Shown here one piece after another: positions 24,413 through 32,964 of a DNA stretch of 64,000 bases (positions are counted from its first letter, which is position 1; each line of letters begins with the position of its first letter). The DNA lies in the NCBI RefSeq assembly GCF_000383875.1, contig NZ_KB912915.1, positions 82,484 through 146,483 on the forward strand. The letters run 5' to 3'. The DNA is from Caldibacillus debilis DSM 16016. GTDB lineage: Bacteria; Bacillota; Bacilli; Bacillales; Caldibacillaceae. A program made the translations under genes and the position numbers. A model generated the notes under the pieces. It saw only the letters and a list, made by a program, of their open reading frames with translations. It had not been told where the DNA came from and searched no databases.

Positions 24413-25714
24413 ATGTTCAATCTTGAGAAAAATCACACAAACAGGAAAACGGAAATTATGGCCGGCTTGACCACTTTTTTAACGATGGCCTACATCGTCA
24501 TCGTCAATCCGTCGATTTTGCAAGCGGCGGGCGTGCCTTTCGAACAAGTCTTTTCCGCGACGATCATCGCGGCAGTCATCGGCACCCTGTGGATGGCATT
24601 GTTCGCCAATTATCCGATCGCGGTGGCTCCGGGGATGGGATTGAACGCTTTCTTTATCTCCGTCGTTCTCGGGTCCGGGGGAAAATTCGGCTACGAAGAA
24701 GTGTTCGCCAGCGTGTTCATTGCAGGGATCCTCTTCATCATCCTGTCCGTAACCTCCGTCCGCACGAAGATGATTGAGGCGATTCCCGACAATCTGAAAC
24801 ATGGGATTTCCGCGGGGATCGGACTGTTTATCGCCTTTATCGGGCTGCGGCAGTCGGGGATCATCACCGCGAATGACGCGACCCTTGTCGGACTGGGGGA
24901 CCTGACCTCCCCTGTCGTGCTTTTGACGATCTTCGGCCTGCTCCTTTCCATCTTTTTGATGGCGCTGAAGGTAAATGGCGCCCTCTTTATCGGCATGGCC
25001 GCAACGGCCTTCGTCGCCTTTTTGACCGGAGAAATTTCCTTCGAAGGCAAAATTTTTTCCCTGCCGTCGCTTCCGGAAGGGATGATCATCGTCAATCCCA
25101 TCGAAGCGCTGACGGACGTGTTTCAGCATTCCTTATACGGGGTCGTTTTCGCCTTCCTGCTGGTCACGGTCTTTGACACGACGGGGACGATCATCGGCGT
25201 TGCCGAGCAGGCGGGCCTGATGAAAGGAAAGACGCTGCCCCGGGCGAAACAGGCCCTTCTGTCCGATTCCGTCGCCACGACGGTCGGCGCCATGTTCGGA
25301 ACGAGCCCGACAACGGCCTATATCGAATCGATGTCCGGCGTGGCCGCGGGAGGACGGACCGGGCTCACTTCGCTGACGGTCGCCTGCCTTTTCATCGTGG
25401 CATCCCTGTTCGGACCGGTCGTATCCGCCCTGTCCAGCCTGCCCTCCATCACTTCGCCGGCGCTGATTATCGTCGGGAGCCTCATGATGGGCCATGTGGC
25501 AAAAATTAAGTGGGATGAACTGGATGAAGCCTTTCCCGCCTTCTTAATCCTGTTGAGCATGCCGCTCACATCGAGCATTGCCACCGGCATCGCCCTGGGC
25601 TTCATCGCCTACCCGGTCCTAAAACTGGCGACGGGAAAATGGCGCGAGATCCATCCCCTCGTCATCCTGTTTGCCGTATTATTTATGATCCATCTCGCCT
25701 TTTTCGGACATTAA
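24413..25714 (+). CDS. pbuO: NCS2-family guanine/hypoxanthine permease (PbuG/PbuO-like)
   Basis: This 433-residue protein has about 12-14 membrane helices and belongs to the AzgA branch of the nucleobase transporters. Typical sequences are MAGLTTFLTMAYIVIVNPSI at the N-terminus, VAPGMGLNAFF, VTVFDTTGTIIGVAEQAGL and GTSPTTAYIESMSGVAAGGR. It imports purine bases by proton symport. No guanine riboswitch is present upstream, unlike pbuG, while a PurR-like site is, which favours pbuO. The ATG follows GGGTGATCG. Confidence 0.88.
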   Translation: MFNLEKNHTNRKTEIMAGLTTFLTMAYIVIVNPSILQAAGVPFEQVFSATIIAAVIGTLWMALFANYPIAVAPGMGLNAFFISVVLGSGGKFGYEEVFASVFIAGILFIILSVTSVRTKMIEAIPDNLKHGISAGIGLFIAFIGLRQSGIITANDATLVGLGDLTSPVVLLTIFGLLLSIFLMALKVNGALFIGMAATAFVAFLTGEISFEGKIFSLPSLPEGMIIVNPIEALTDVFQHSLYGVVFAFLLVTVFDTTGTIIGVAEQAGLMKGKTLPRAKQALLSDSVATTVGAMFGTSPTTAYIESMSGVAAGGRTGLTSLTVACLFIVASLFGPVVSALSSLPSITSPALIIVGSLMMGHVAKIKWDELDEAFPAFLILLSMPLTSSIATGIALGFIAYPVLKLATGKWREIHPLVILFAVLFMIHLAFFGH

Positions 25715-25837
25715 AAAGGAAAGACGCTTCGCGGACAGCTTTACAAAGGAAGACGCCATGCAGACCGGAAAAAAATTTCCGGCAAATTACTTCCTGCAGC
25801 TTTTTAAAGCGGCTCCCATTTCCATCCGAAAAAACGA

Positions 25838-25878
25838 AAACGCGGGGAAACAGGAAAACCCCGCGTTTCTTAATTTTT
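25838..25878 (+). terminator. Terminator after the purine permease
   Basis: AAACGCGGGG pairs with CCCCGCGTTT around a short loop, followed by CTTAATTTTT, 124 bases after the permease stop. Confidence 0.8.
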
Positions 25879-25916
25879 CCTTTTCTCGTTTTGCCGGCCG
25901 CTTCAGGAAAGGCACT

Positions 25917-26309
25917 TTAGACCGGCACCGAATATGCGTCCGGATCGGAGAATCCGTTCATACGGTCTAACGTTTTCCGTCCGGTTTCATCAAACAAAAA
26001 GGATGGCAAAGGCCCTGCGCCCCATTCCAAAAAATCATCAAAATCATCGGATGGATAAATGTTTATGCAGGGATATCGAGCCCCGAGGTTCCATTGTGGC
26101 AGAAATTTCGATTTCCGCGGGACTTTTCCTTCCAAATTCCATGAGAGTCCCCATATCCATTTGCAATCGGCATGAACACGAAAAGACCCCTGACGCTGCC
26201 TGAATTGAACCGGATTCATGTTTTGAAAAACGGCAGCATCCCTTCGTTCCGGGCAACGATCTACTCTTGTCCGAAAAAAAGGCAACCGGCCGAAGAAAGG
26301 ATCTTTCAT
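25917..26309 (-). CDS. Unrecognised 130-residue ORF, possibly degraded
   Basis: The frame starts with an ATG overlapping the stop of the broken TM2-like gene and encodes 130 residues. The C-terminal half reads like protein (INIYPSDDFDDFLEWGAG, SFLFDETGRKTLDRM). The N-terminal half is arginine-rich and unconvincing. I do not recognise a family, and no good ribosome-binding site is present. It may be a relic of a longer gene in the same decayed unit. Confidence 0.35.
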   Translation of the reverse strand: MKDPFFGRLPFFRTRVDRCPERRDAAVFQNMNPVQFRQRQGSFRVHADCKWIWGLSWNLEGKVPRKSKFLPQWNLGARYPCINIYPSDDFDDFLEWGAGPLPSFLFDETGRKTLDRMNGFSDPDAYSVPV

Positions 26310-26526
26310 TTCTCATAAGCCTTATGCTCAAGCATTTTCACAATATCAATATAACTATATAACGCAATGATCGGCACCGTAATTCATCCGATAACTATAA
26401 AGATGGACAAGAAAGGATATATCCGGACAGGATGATTAATCCCTTTTTCTTTTCCCCGCAGTAAATATGGCCGAAACCCGGTGCAACGAGATTCAATAAA
26501 AGGCCACCGGACAATTGTTTATCCAT
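26306..26526 (-). pseudogene. Broken TM2-like small membrane protein gene
   Basis: After an excellent GGGAGGAGG site, an ATG opens MDKQLSGGLLLNLVAPGFGH, then IYCGEKKKGLIIL. This is the Gly-rich turn typical of TM2-domain small membrane proteins. The frame then stops at PSL. The continuation (IFIVIG, stop, ITVPIIALYSYIDIVKMLE) is in another frame and contains a TGA where a tryptophan would fit. One frameshift and one stop therefore break a protein of about 72 residues. Confidence 0.65.
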
Positions 26527-27146
26527 TTTCCTCCTCCCTTGAAAACAAGTTTAATGGCGCATTCCTCCGGCTTTAACAGGAAAAAGCGAAAGCGCATACA
26601 AGATTCGGTGCTTATTTTAATGTCCTCACCTGCTGCCGGGCTCGTTTTTTGTTCCTGATCCTATATGGCAGCCCTTGATTGCATGCCAGCCTTCGTATCA
26701 TGGGTTTTGATTTGAATCCGGGAGCATCTCGTTAGTTCCTTTCAAATGGATAACTGAAAGAACTGATTTTGCAATACCGAAATCATAAACGTTCATGATC
26801 ATCCTTCGTCCACCGCTTGCCTTTGATGCCCGCTCCCGCGTGCTGCGCCGGCGAGGCTGCCCGTCATGCCGGCCGCCCCTTTCCAACCGCATCTTTCGCC
26901 CATCTTGGCCGCCCGCCGATTCGGCCGGATTTTCACTTCGCACACCCGAAAGCTTGGATTCTGCCGAGTCTTCGGCCACAAGCGGCATGGTCGCCCGCGC
27001 TTTTGGCGGCGCGCATCCCTATTTTTCATATAATAAGGAGATCTTATCAATTAATATTAAATTTATTTTATTTTTAATTATCGTTAATGAAAAGTTATAG
27101 TAGAGGTGGATGAGAAAAACAGAAACCAGAAGAAGGAGAGGGTACC
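26527..27146. other. Gap without a supported gene
   Basis: This stretch is AT-rich at both ends and has a GC-rich core (about 26810-27030). The open frames in the core run antiparallel and are arginine/proline-rich, as expected of chance frames. No terminator or known RNA was recognised. Confidence 0.5.
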
Positions 27147-27521
27147 ATGGCCTTTGCTTTTCGCGCCATCGATCATGTCCAACTTGCCGCTCCAAAGGGA
27201 AGCGAAGACGCCGCGAGGAAATTTTTCCGAGACCTTCTGGGTTTCAAAGAGGCGGAAAAACCTGAAACGCTAAAGAAAAGAGGCGGGGTATGGTTTGCCT
27301 TTGGAAATTGCCGCGTCCATATCGGGATCGAAGAACCGTTTTCCCCGGCCAAAAAGGCGCATCCCGCCTTTGAAGTGGAAAATCTGGAGGAACTGAAGCG
27401 GCGTCTGACCGAAAACGGGGTTCATGTCATTGAAGATGATAAACTTCCCGGGGCGAAAAGATTTTACGCCGATGATCCGTTCGGAAACCGTCTCGAATTT
27501 TTGGAATGGGTACGAGAATAG
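27147..27521 (+). CDS. VOC/glyoxalase-family protein
   Basis: This 124-residue single-module vicinal-oxygen-chelate protein has two beta-alpha-beta repeats. The first starts IDHVQLAAPKGSEDAARKFF, and the second ends ADDPFGNRLEFLEW with the usual metal-ligand Glu. His in IDHV, His in CRVHIGIE and the final Glu could form the metal site. The exact substrate is unknown. The ATG follows GGAGAGGG. Confidence 0.82.
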   Translation: MAFAFRAIDHVQLAAPKGSEDAARKFFRDLLGFKEAEKPETLKKRGGVWFAFGNCRVHIGIEEPFSPAKKAHPAFEVENLEELKRRLTENGVHVIEDDKLPGAKRFYADDPFGNRLEFLEWVRE

Positions 27522-27564
27522 GCGATGGGAAGATCCGGGAAACGGGGCTGCCGGATTCATCCGG

Positions 27565-27945
27565 TTAATTTTGAATCATCTCTTCCAGTTCATCCGCCGA
27601 ATCGATCTTAAAAATGGTATGGGTGTCTTTCGTGTTCATGATCACGGCCGTACCGTCTTCATTAAACCATAGATAGTAACTTTCATTTTCCAAATCCACC
27701 TTATACTGCGGATCTGTTACGTCAACGATTCCGCTTTGTTTTTTGGCATTATGAAACGTTTTTTCAATCTGTTCGATTTCTTCCGGATCCGTGATCGTTT
27801 TTAATGCGTTCTCTTTTGCTTTGGAAAAACTTATCATTTCATGCACCCGAATTTCTGTTGGTCCGTCGGAAGATGAAGAGGAAGAACAAGCTGTCAGACT
27901 AAAACAAGCGCATAGAAACAGGGCCATAATCATTTTTATTTTCAC
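27565..27945 (-). CDS. Small lipoprotein, YhfM-like
   Basis: This 126-residue predicted lipoprotein has a signal peptide with lipobox SLTAC (Cys ~20) followed by a serine run. The mature part has SFSKAKENALKTITDPEEI and a C-terminal ESYYLWFNEDGTAVIMNTKD segment that resembles the YhfM-like domain of Bacillus lipoproteins of unknown function. It is convergent with the VOC gene, 43 bases apart, and no clear terminator separates them. Confidence 0.75.
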   Translation of the reverse strand: MKIKMIMALFLCACFSLTACSSSSSSDGPTEIRVHEMISFSKAKENALKTITDPEEIEQIEKTFHNAKKQSGIVDVTDPQYKVDLENESYYLWFNEDGTAVIMNTKDTHTIFKIDSADELEEMIQN

Positions 27946-28520
27946 AATATCCCTCCTTTCCGAGCATTTATCAGCACCCTATTCAGAATATATGAATGCC
28001 CGTTGATGGTTTGCCTTCATCGTTGCCCGACAACGGCCTCTTCGAAGAGAATATGCCCCTTTTCCTTATTTTAAAAATATTATAACATTAAAAATTTTCA
28101 TGATTAAGTTGTAAAAAAGAAATAATTTTGGCAAACACCCGAATTTTAAACGCAAGCGGTCGGTTTAATCGGACCATTCCGCCTGATGCTTCTCCTTCTT
28201 GAACGCCCGCGTTGGGGCAATGCCCCGAGATACCGATAAAAACCAAATCGTGAAGAGAAGAAAAGACCGGCCGGAAACCATACCGGGAAAAAACTTAAAC
28301 CATCCCGCGGCACGGGCTCCCCCGGCAAACCGTCCGGCGCCCATTCCGGTCAACAAGGCGGTCTCCTCCCGGGGTCATGGGGGAACAAAAAGCCCCTCCG
28401 TTCGGACCCGGCGCGCAAACCAATGAGCAGCCCCCGCCCACGGCCCGGAACACAAAAAAGGGGGGGAAATCTTTTCCTCCTCCCCGCACGGTTAAGAAAC
28501 GTTTATGCCCCATCCGTTTT
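27946..28520. other. Gap without a supported gene
   Basis: The first 200 bases are AT-rich and include a possible minus-strand -10 (TATAAT, 28079-28084) for the lipoprotein gene. The rest is GC-rich with no coding signal that I trust. Confidence 0.45.
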
Positions 28521-29684
28521 TCAGACCGTCTTCGCCGTTTCATTGATGTGAAAAAAAGTTTTCAAGGCGTGATAAATATCCCCTTTCTCTTTCATAATAT
28601 AATACCGGAATTTCTCGTTCTTGATATGCTTATAGGCGGTCATCAGGGTGGAATAGCGATGATATTGATTCACTTCCCCGTAACCGAACAGATTGGCCAC
28701 ATCCATGATCTGCCCCGCCAATTTGACGCAGCGGGCGTTGTCGCTCGATAAATTGTCCCCGTCGGATATGTGGAAAGGGTAAATATTGTACCGGGACGGG
28801 GGATATTTTTCATCGATCAGCTCCAATGCCTTCCGGTATGCTGAAGAACAAATCGTCCCCCCGCTTTCCCCCTTTGCAAAAAATTCCTCTTCGCTGACGA
28901 CTTTCGCTTCCGTATGATGGGCGATAAAAACGATCTCCACCGATTCGTACTTGCTTCTTAAGAAGCGGGTCAACCAGAAGAAAAAACTTCTGGCCATGTA
29001 TTTTTCCCAGGTGCCCATCGAGCCGCTCGTATCCATCATGGCGAGGACAACGGCCTTGGATTCCCGCTTGACCTTTTCATTCCAGGTTTTAAACCGCAAG
29101 TCCTCCGGAACGATCGGATAGAAGGAAGGGTTGCCGGAAAGGGCATTCCTTTTGAAGGCGGCAAACATCGTCTTTTTCTTGTCGATGTTCCCCATCAGCC
29201 CGGTTTTACGGATGTCGTTATATTCCAAGTCCGTAACTTCCAGCTGCGGATCCTCCTTCTTTTGCATGTTGGGCAGTTCCAATTCCTTGAAAAATTCCGA
29301 TTCGATCTCTTCCAAGGAGATTTCCGTTTCGTAATAATCTTCCCCGGGCAATTCCCCCGCCCCGGGACCGATGCCGCCTTTCTGCCCGTAATCCCCCCGG
29401 GCGATGATATCCCCCACCCGGCTGTCCCCGTCGCCCTTGCCGACCTGTTTCGTCTTTTCCTCATTGTAGCGGATTTTATATTCTTCCAGGGAACGGATCG
29501 GAATTTTGATCACTTCTTTTCCGTTCGCTAAAATGATGCTTTCTTCCGTCAATAAATCCGGCAGGCTGTTGCGAATGGCCTCTTTCACCTTTTCCTTATG
29601 GCGCTGCTGATCGTCATGGCCTTTACGATGGAGGGACCAATCTTCCTTGGAGACGATGAACTGATGTTTATCCTTCCCGCTCAA
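28521..29684 (-). CDS. yhbH: YhbH/DUF444 sporulation protein
   Basis: This is a 387-residue DUF444 protein close to B. subtilis YhbH (392 residues), which is made in the mother cell and needed for normal sporulation. Visible conserved parts are [14 protein letters not shown] (here [18 protein letters not shown]), [16 protein letters not shown], a von Willebrand A-like [35 protein letters not shown] and [13 protein letters not shown]. The start is taken as TTG at 29684, 6 bases after GGGAGGG. This fits the YhbH N-terminus, whereas upstream ATGs have no ribosome-binding site. Confidence 0.92.
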   Translation of the reverse strand: MSGKDKHQFIVSKEDWSLHRKGHDDQQRHKEKVKEAIRNSLPDLLTEESIILANGKEVIKIPIRSLEEYKIRYNEEKTKQVGKGDGDSRVGDIIARGDYGQKGGIGPGAGELPGEDYYETEISLEEIESEFFKELELPNMQKKEDPQLEVTDLEYNDIRKTGLMGNIDKKKTMFAAFKRNALSGNPSFYPIVPEDLRFKTWNEKVKRESKAVVLAMMDTSGSMGTWEKYMARSFFFWLTRFLRSKYESVEIVFIAHHTEAKVVSEEEFFAKGESGGTICSSAYRKALELIDEKYPPSRYNIYPFHISDGDNLSSDNARCVKLAGQIMDVANLFGYGEVNQYHRYSTLMTAYKHIKNEKFRYYIMKEKGDIYHALKTFFHINETAKTV

Positions 29685-30025
29685 CTTTTTCCCTCCCATT
29701 TGGAAATTTTCCGTGCCGGGCATCCCGAACCTGTAAATCCAAATATTTCCCGGCTTTCCGGAAGGAGCGCCGGACACCGGCTGTCAGCGACCGAAAAAGT
29801 TTAACCGCCATGTTATTATTAATAATTATTCAAATGGGTTTAAAAAATCGACAATTTTTTAAAAAAGCGGCGGTCTTAAGCGCCTGCAGGGACGGATCCT
29901 TTCACTAGAGAAGCACGTGCCGTTTCCCGCCGGCCAATTTCATCTTTCAACCGGCGGATAAAAAAAGCCGCCTTAAAGTCATTGTGGAATGACCGTTTAA
30001 GACAGCTCGCCGAAAAAATTTTTCT
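29685..30025. other. Gap without a supported gene
   Basis: AT-rich and then mixed sequence between yhbH and the F/G-rich gene. Two similar AAAAAAGC.GCC..CTTAA stretches occur near 29860 and 29960; their meaning is unknown. Any yhbH promoter should lie in the right part of the first 200 bases. Confidence 0.4.
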
Positions 30026-30250
30026 TTACCAAAAGTACGGATATCCGCCATACCCCCCTCCGTAAAAGGGCGGATAAAACGGATAGGGCCTCGGTCCGAT
30101 CAGGGCGCTGCCCAAGAAGCCGCCGAGCAAACCTCCAAAAAACGGACCGCCGAAGAAAAAGGGGTTCCGTCCCCCGAAGAAAAAGGGGCTCCGTCCTCCG
30201 AAGAAAAAGGGCCGCCGGCCGAAGCCGAAAAATTGGCGTTCCGGATACAT
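30026..30250 (-). CDS. Small Phe/Gly-rich protein, spore-coat-like
   Basis: This 74-residue low-complexity protein has the motif PFFFGGR repeated three times, then GGLLGGFLGSALIG and a PYPFYPPFYGGGYGG tail. The ATG follows GGGAGG by 9 bases. Such short F/G/Y-rich proteins are common in Bacillus spore coats, and its neighbour yhbH is a sporulation gene, but coat location is inference. Repeat units differ by few bases, suggesting recent internal duplication. Confidence 0.72.
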   Translation of the reverse strand: MYPERQFFGFGRRPFFFGGRSPFFFGGRNPFFFGGPFFGGLLGGFLGSALIGPRPYPFYPPFYGGGYGGYPYFW

Positions 30251-30383
30251 TTTTCCATACCTCCCGTGATAACGATTTAACCCTCAATATTTTTTATGCA
30301 TCCGTCACGGCTTTGGCATGGGCATATGAAGGATATCCGATGAACGCGATAAGGATTGTTTAAAAACTATATGATAACAGAAC

Positions 30384-30423
30384 CACAAAAAAAGACCCTT
30401 GGGAACATAAGTTGTTCCAAGGG
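30384..30423 (-). terminator. Terminator of the aldehyde dehydrogenase unit
   Basis: CCCTTGGGAACA pairs with TGTTCCAAGGG; on the minus strand it is followed by TCTTTTTTT. It lies 44 bases after the DUF779 gene stop. Confidence 0.88.
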
Positions 30424-30466
30424 ACAAGCGGTACGGCCTCTTGGACGTTTCATCATGGGGTTACGA

Positions 30467-30847
30467 TTACTCCTCCCCTATTTTGATGGGTTCAAGCCTC
30501 GTCGCTTCATCCCGGGTGAAGGGCCGGGAACGGATGAGGAAGCGGACGCCCAATGGGATTTCGAGGGAAAAGGAGGCACCCCTTCCCTCCGTCACATCCA
30601 CGGTCAGCTGGGTATGTTTCCAGTACTCGAACTGCGGCCCGGAAATGTAGAAGGGGCACCCGTGAATTTCCCCCAGTTTCACGTCGCTGCTGCCGATGCG
30701 GAAGGTTCCCCGCTTGTAGCACATCGGCGCCGAACCGTCACAGCAGCCGCCGCTTTGGAAAAACATCAGTTCCCCGTGCTTTTCCCGCAGCCGGTCAATC
30801 ACCTTTTTCGCCTCATCCGTCACCAGCACCCTTTTGACCCTGTCCAT
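30467..30847 (-). CDS. DUF779 protein linked to aldehyde dehydrogenase
   Basis: This 126-residue protein is of family DUF779, regularly found beside AldA/ExaC-type aldehyde dehydrogenases. A cysteine pair in QSGGCCDGSAPMCY and another Cys in GEIHGCPFYIS suggest a metal or redox site. Function is unknown; a role in maturing or assisting the dehydrogenase is a guess from context. The second of two close ATGs has the right spacing from GGGGGG. It lies 76 bases after the aldehyde dehydrogenase gene. Confidence 0.88.
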   Translation of the reverse strand: MDRVKRVLVTDEAKKVIDRLREKHGELMFFQSGGCCDGSAPMCYKRGTFRIGSSDVKLGEIHGCPFYISGPQFEYWKHTQLTVDVTEGRGASFSLEIPLGVRFLIRSRPFTRDEATRLEPIKIGEE

Positions 30848-30923
30848 GATCATCCCCCCATCGCAACATACTGTGGCGGCGGTCCGACAGCGGCCGAAGG
30901 CGGCACAAGGCCGCCTTCCATCA

Positions 30924-32459
30924 TCAGAATAGTCCGACCGGTTCCTTGCTGTAAGAAATCAGCATATTTTTCGTTTGCTGATAGTGTTCCAGCATCATCT
31001 TGTGGTTTTCGCGGCCGATGCCGGATTGTTTGTATCCGCCGAATGCCGCGTGCGCCGGATAGAGGTGGTAGCAGTTGACCCAGATGCGCCCGGCCTGGAT
31101 CTTCCGCGCGATCTGGTACGCCTCGTGAACGTCCCGCGTCCAGAGGCCGGCGCCCAGTCCGTACAGCGTATCGTTGGCGATCTCGATCAGTTCCTTTTCG
31201 TCCTTGAAGGTGGTGACGGAGACCACGGGACCGAAAATTTCCTCTTGGAAAACGCGCATCTTGTTGTGGCCCTTCAGAACGGTGGGCTGAATGTAGTATC
31301 CGTCCGGGTACTGCGGATTGTGGTAGGGCCCGCCGCCAGTCAGCACTTCGGCCCCTTCCTTTTTGCCGATGTCGATGTAGCTGAGGATTTTCTCATACTG
31401 ATCTTTGGAAGCCTGGGCGCCCATCATCGTTTCGGGATGGAGGGGATCGCCCATCTTGATCTTCCGGACGCGCTCCAACGCCCTTTCGATGAATTCATCA
31501 TAGATCGATTCCTGGATCAGGGCGCGGGAAGGACAGGTGCAGACTTCCCCTTGATTCAAGGCGAACAGCGTAAATCCTTCCAGGGCCTTTTCCAGGAAGG
31601 CGTCATCTTTCCGCATCACGCTTTCGGTGAAAATGTTGGGCGATTTTCCACCCAGTTCGAGGGTCACGGGCGTAATGTTCTCGGAAGCGAACTGCATGAT
31701 CAGCCGGCCCGTCGTGGTTTCACCCGTAAAGGCAACTTTTCCTACCCTGGGCGAGGTCGCCAGGGGCTGCCCCGCTTCGGGACCAAAGCCGTTGACGATG
31801 TTCAATACTCCCGGAGGAAGCAGGTCCCCCACCAATTCGGCAAACAGCATGATGGTGGCCGGTGTCTGTTCCGCCGGTTTCAGGACGACGCAGTTTCCTG
31901 CCGCAAGGGCGGGGGCCAGTTTCCAGGCAGCCATCAGGAGGGGGAAATTCCAAGGAATGATCTGCCCCACCACGCCGATGGGCTCTTTGATGTGCATCGA
32001 CAAGGTTTGGGCGTCAATCTCGGACACCGATCCTTCTTCGCCGCGAATCACTCCGGCAAAATAGCGGAAATGATCGATCGCCAGGGGCAGGTCGGCAGCC
32101 AGCGTTTCGCGGATCGGCTTCCCGTTGTCCCAAGTCTCTGAGAGGGCCAGTTTTTCCAGGTTTTCTTCCAGCCGGTCGGCGATTTTCAGCAAGATGCGGC
32201 TGCGCTCCGCGACGGAGGTATTTCCCCATTTTTCCTTGGCCTGATGAGCCTTATCCAGGGCGAGTTCAATGTCTTCCCTTTGGGAACGGGCCACCTTGGT
32301 AAACACCCGCCCGTTCACCGGAGACGGATTCTCGAAATATTCCCCGTTTACCGGGGGCACCCACTCGCCGCCGATGAAATTGTCATATTTCTCCTTGTAC
32401 TGAACGGGGCTTTCCGGCGTGTTCGGCGCCGGATAAGATGCCGACACTTGTTGGGTCAT
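30924..32459 (-). CDS. NAD-dependent (acet)aldehyde dehydrogenase
   Basis: This 511-residue class I/II-type aldehyde dehydrogenase oxidises an aldehyde, most likely acetaldehyde, to the acid. Motifs: the Rossmann-type [14 protein letters not shown], general-base Glu in [11 protein letters not shown], the catalytic Cys region [12 protein letters not shown], and [10 protein letters not shown] near the C-terminus. It resembles the ExaC/AcoD/AldA group that pairs with DUF779. The ATG follows AGGAGG by 9 bases. A sigma-54 promoter and activator sites upstream show inducible control by the divergent regulator. Confidence 0.92.
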   Translation of the reverse strand: MTQQVSASYPAPNTPESPVQYKEKYDNFIGGEWVPPVNGEYFENPSPVNGRVFTKVARSQREDIELALDKAHQAKEKWGNTSVAERSRILLKIADRLEENLEKLALSETWDNGKPIRETLAADLPLAIDHFRYFAGVIRGEEGSVSEIDAQTLSMHIKEPIGVVGQIIPWNFPLLMAAWKLAPALAAGNCVVLKPAEQTPATIMLFAELVGDLLPPGVLNIVNGFGPEAGQPLATSPRVGKVAFTGETTTGRLIMQFASENITPVTLELGGKSPNIFTESVMRKDDAFLEKALEGFTLFALNQGEVCTCPSRALIQESIYDEFIERALERVRKIKMGDPLHPETMMGAQASKDQYEKILSYIDIGKKEGAEVLTGGGPYHNPQYPDGYYIQPTVLKGHNKMRVFQEEIFGPVVSVTTFKDEKELIEIANDTLYGLGAGLWTRDVHEAYQIARKIQAGRIWVNCYHLYPAHAAFGGYKQSGIGRENHKMMLEHYQQTKNMLISYSKEPVGLF

Positions 32460-32707
32460 AAGGTCATTCCTCCTTCTTACGATATGGATTTTTTGCTGAT
32501 TCAACCCGAATGTGCTTCCCATCTCCCGTGCGGTAATGAAGAAGCCTTTTCCGTCCCGGTCCCGGCGCCCGACGGAACCAAGCGGAACCCGATGATATCG
32601 CTTTCAATATCCTCCGGCCTTTCTCCGCTTCCCTGCTACGTCATTTCCCCTCACCCCGCATGGTTCTTCTCAGGTTTTCCGTCTTTCGCCTTCCGCCTTT
32701 TTGTTAA

Positions 32708-32723
32708 TGCAAAGTTCATGCCA
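32708..32723 (-). promoter_or_regulatory. Sigma-54 promoter of the aldehyde dehydrogenase
   Basis: On the minus strand TGGCAT, five bases, then TTGCA match the -24/-12 consensus TGGCAC-N5-TTGC(A/T) with a single change. It is about 250 bases before the start codon, and the partner activator gene is divergent. Confidence 0.8.
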
Positions 32724-32789
32724 AATCTCTTCAAAAGGCCGTGGCGCAGTCAGGTCGCGGCCTTCAACCCGGTTGAAGCCGCCCGATTT

Positions 32790-32850
32790 TGTTCCATTGA
32801 ACACCCTTTTGGAACAGTGATTGTTCCATCGGCACAAAGGATGGAACAAT
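32790..32850. promoter_or_regulatory. Two inverted repeats, likely activator-binding sites
   Basis: Site 1 is TGTTCCA (32790-32796) with TGGAACA (32810-32816). Site 2 is ATTGTTCCAT (32820-32829) with ATGGAACAAT (32841-32850). They lie about 70-130 bases upstream of the sigma-54 promoter, the usual enhancer distance. A further palindrome, CTTCAACC/GGTTGAAG, lies at 32762. Confidence 0.75.
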
Positions 32851-32875
32851 CGGATGATTTTGTAAATTCAATTCC

Positions 32876-32886
32876 TTTGGTATAAT
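32876..32886 (+). promoter_or_regulatory. Extended -10 promoter of the activator gene
   Basis: TTTGGTATAAT gives an extended TG-N-TATAAT -10 box ending at 32886, about 78 bases before the regulator start. It lies right beside the inverted repeats, so autoregulation is possible. Confidence 0.55.
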
Positions 32887-32964
32887 TTGATATAAATAAA
32901 TAATATAGAACAGATAGTAAATATAGACTAATTTGAAAAATAGATCCGGAAAGGAGGAATGACC

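Noticed and set aside
26795..27100. GC-rich open frames on both strands before the VOC gene
   Set aside because: Antiparallel frames overlap completely, composition is Arg/Pro/Ala-rich and start signals are absent.
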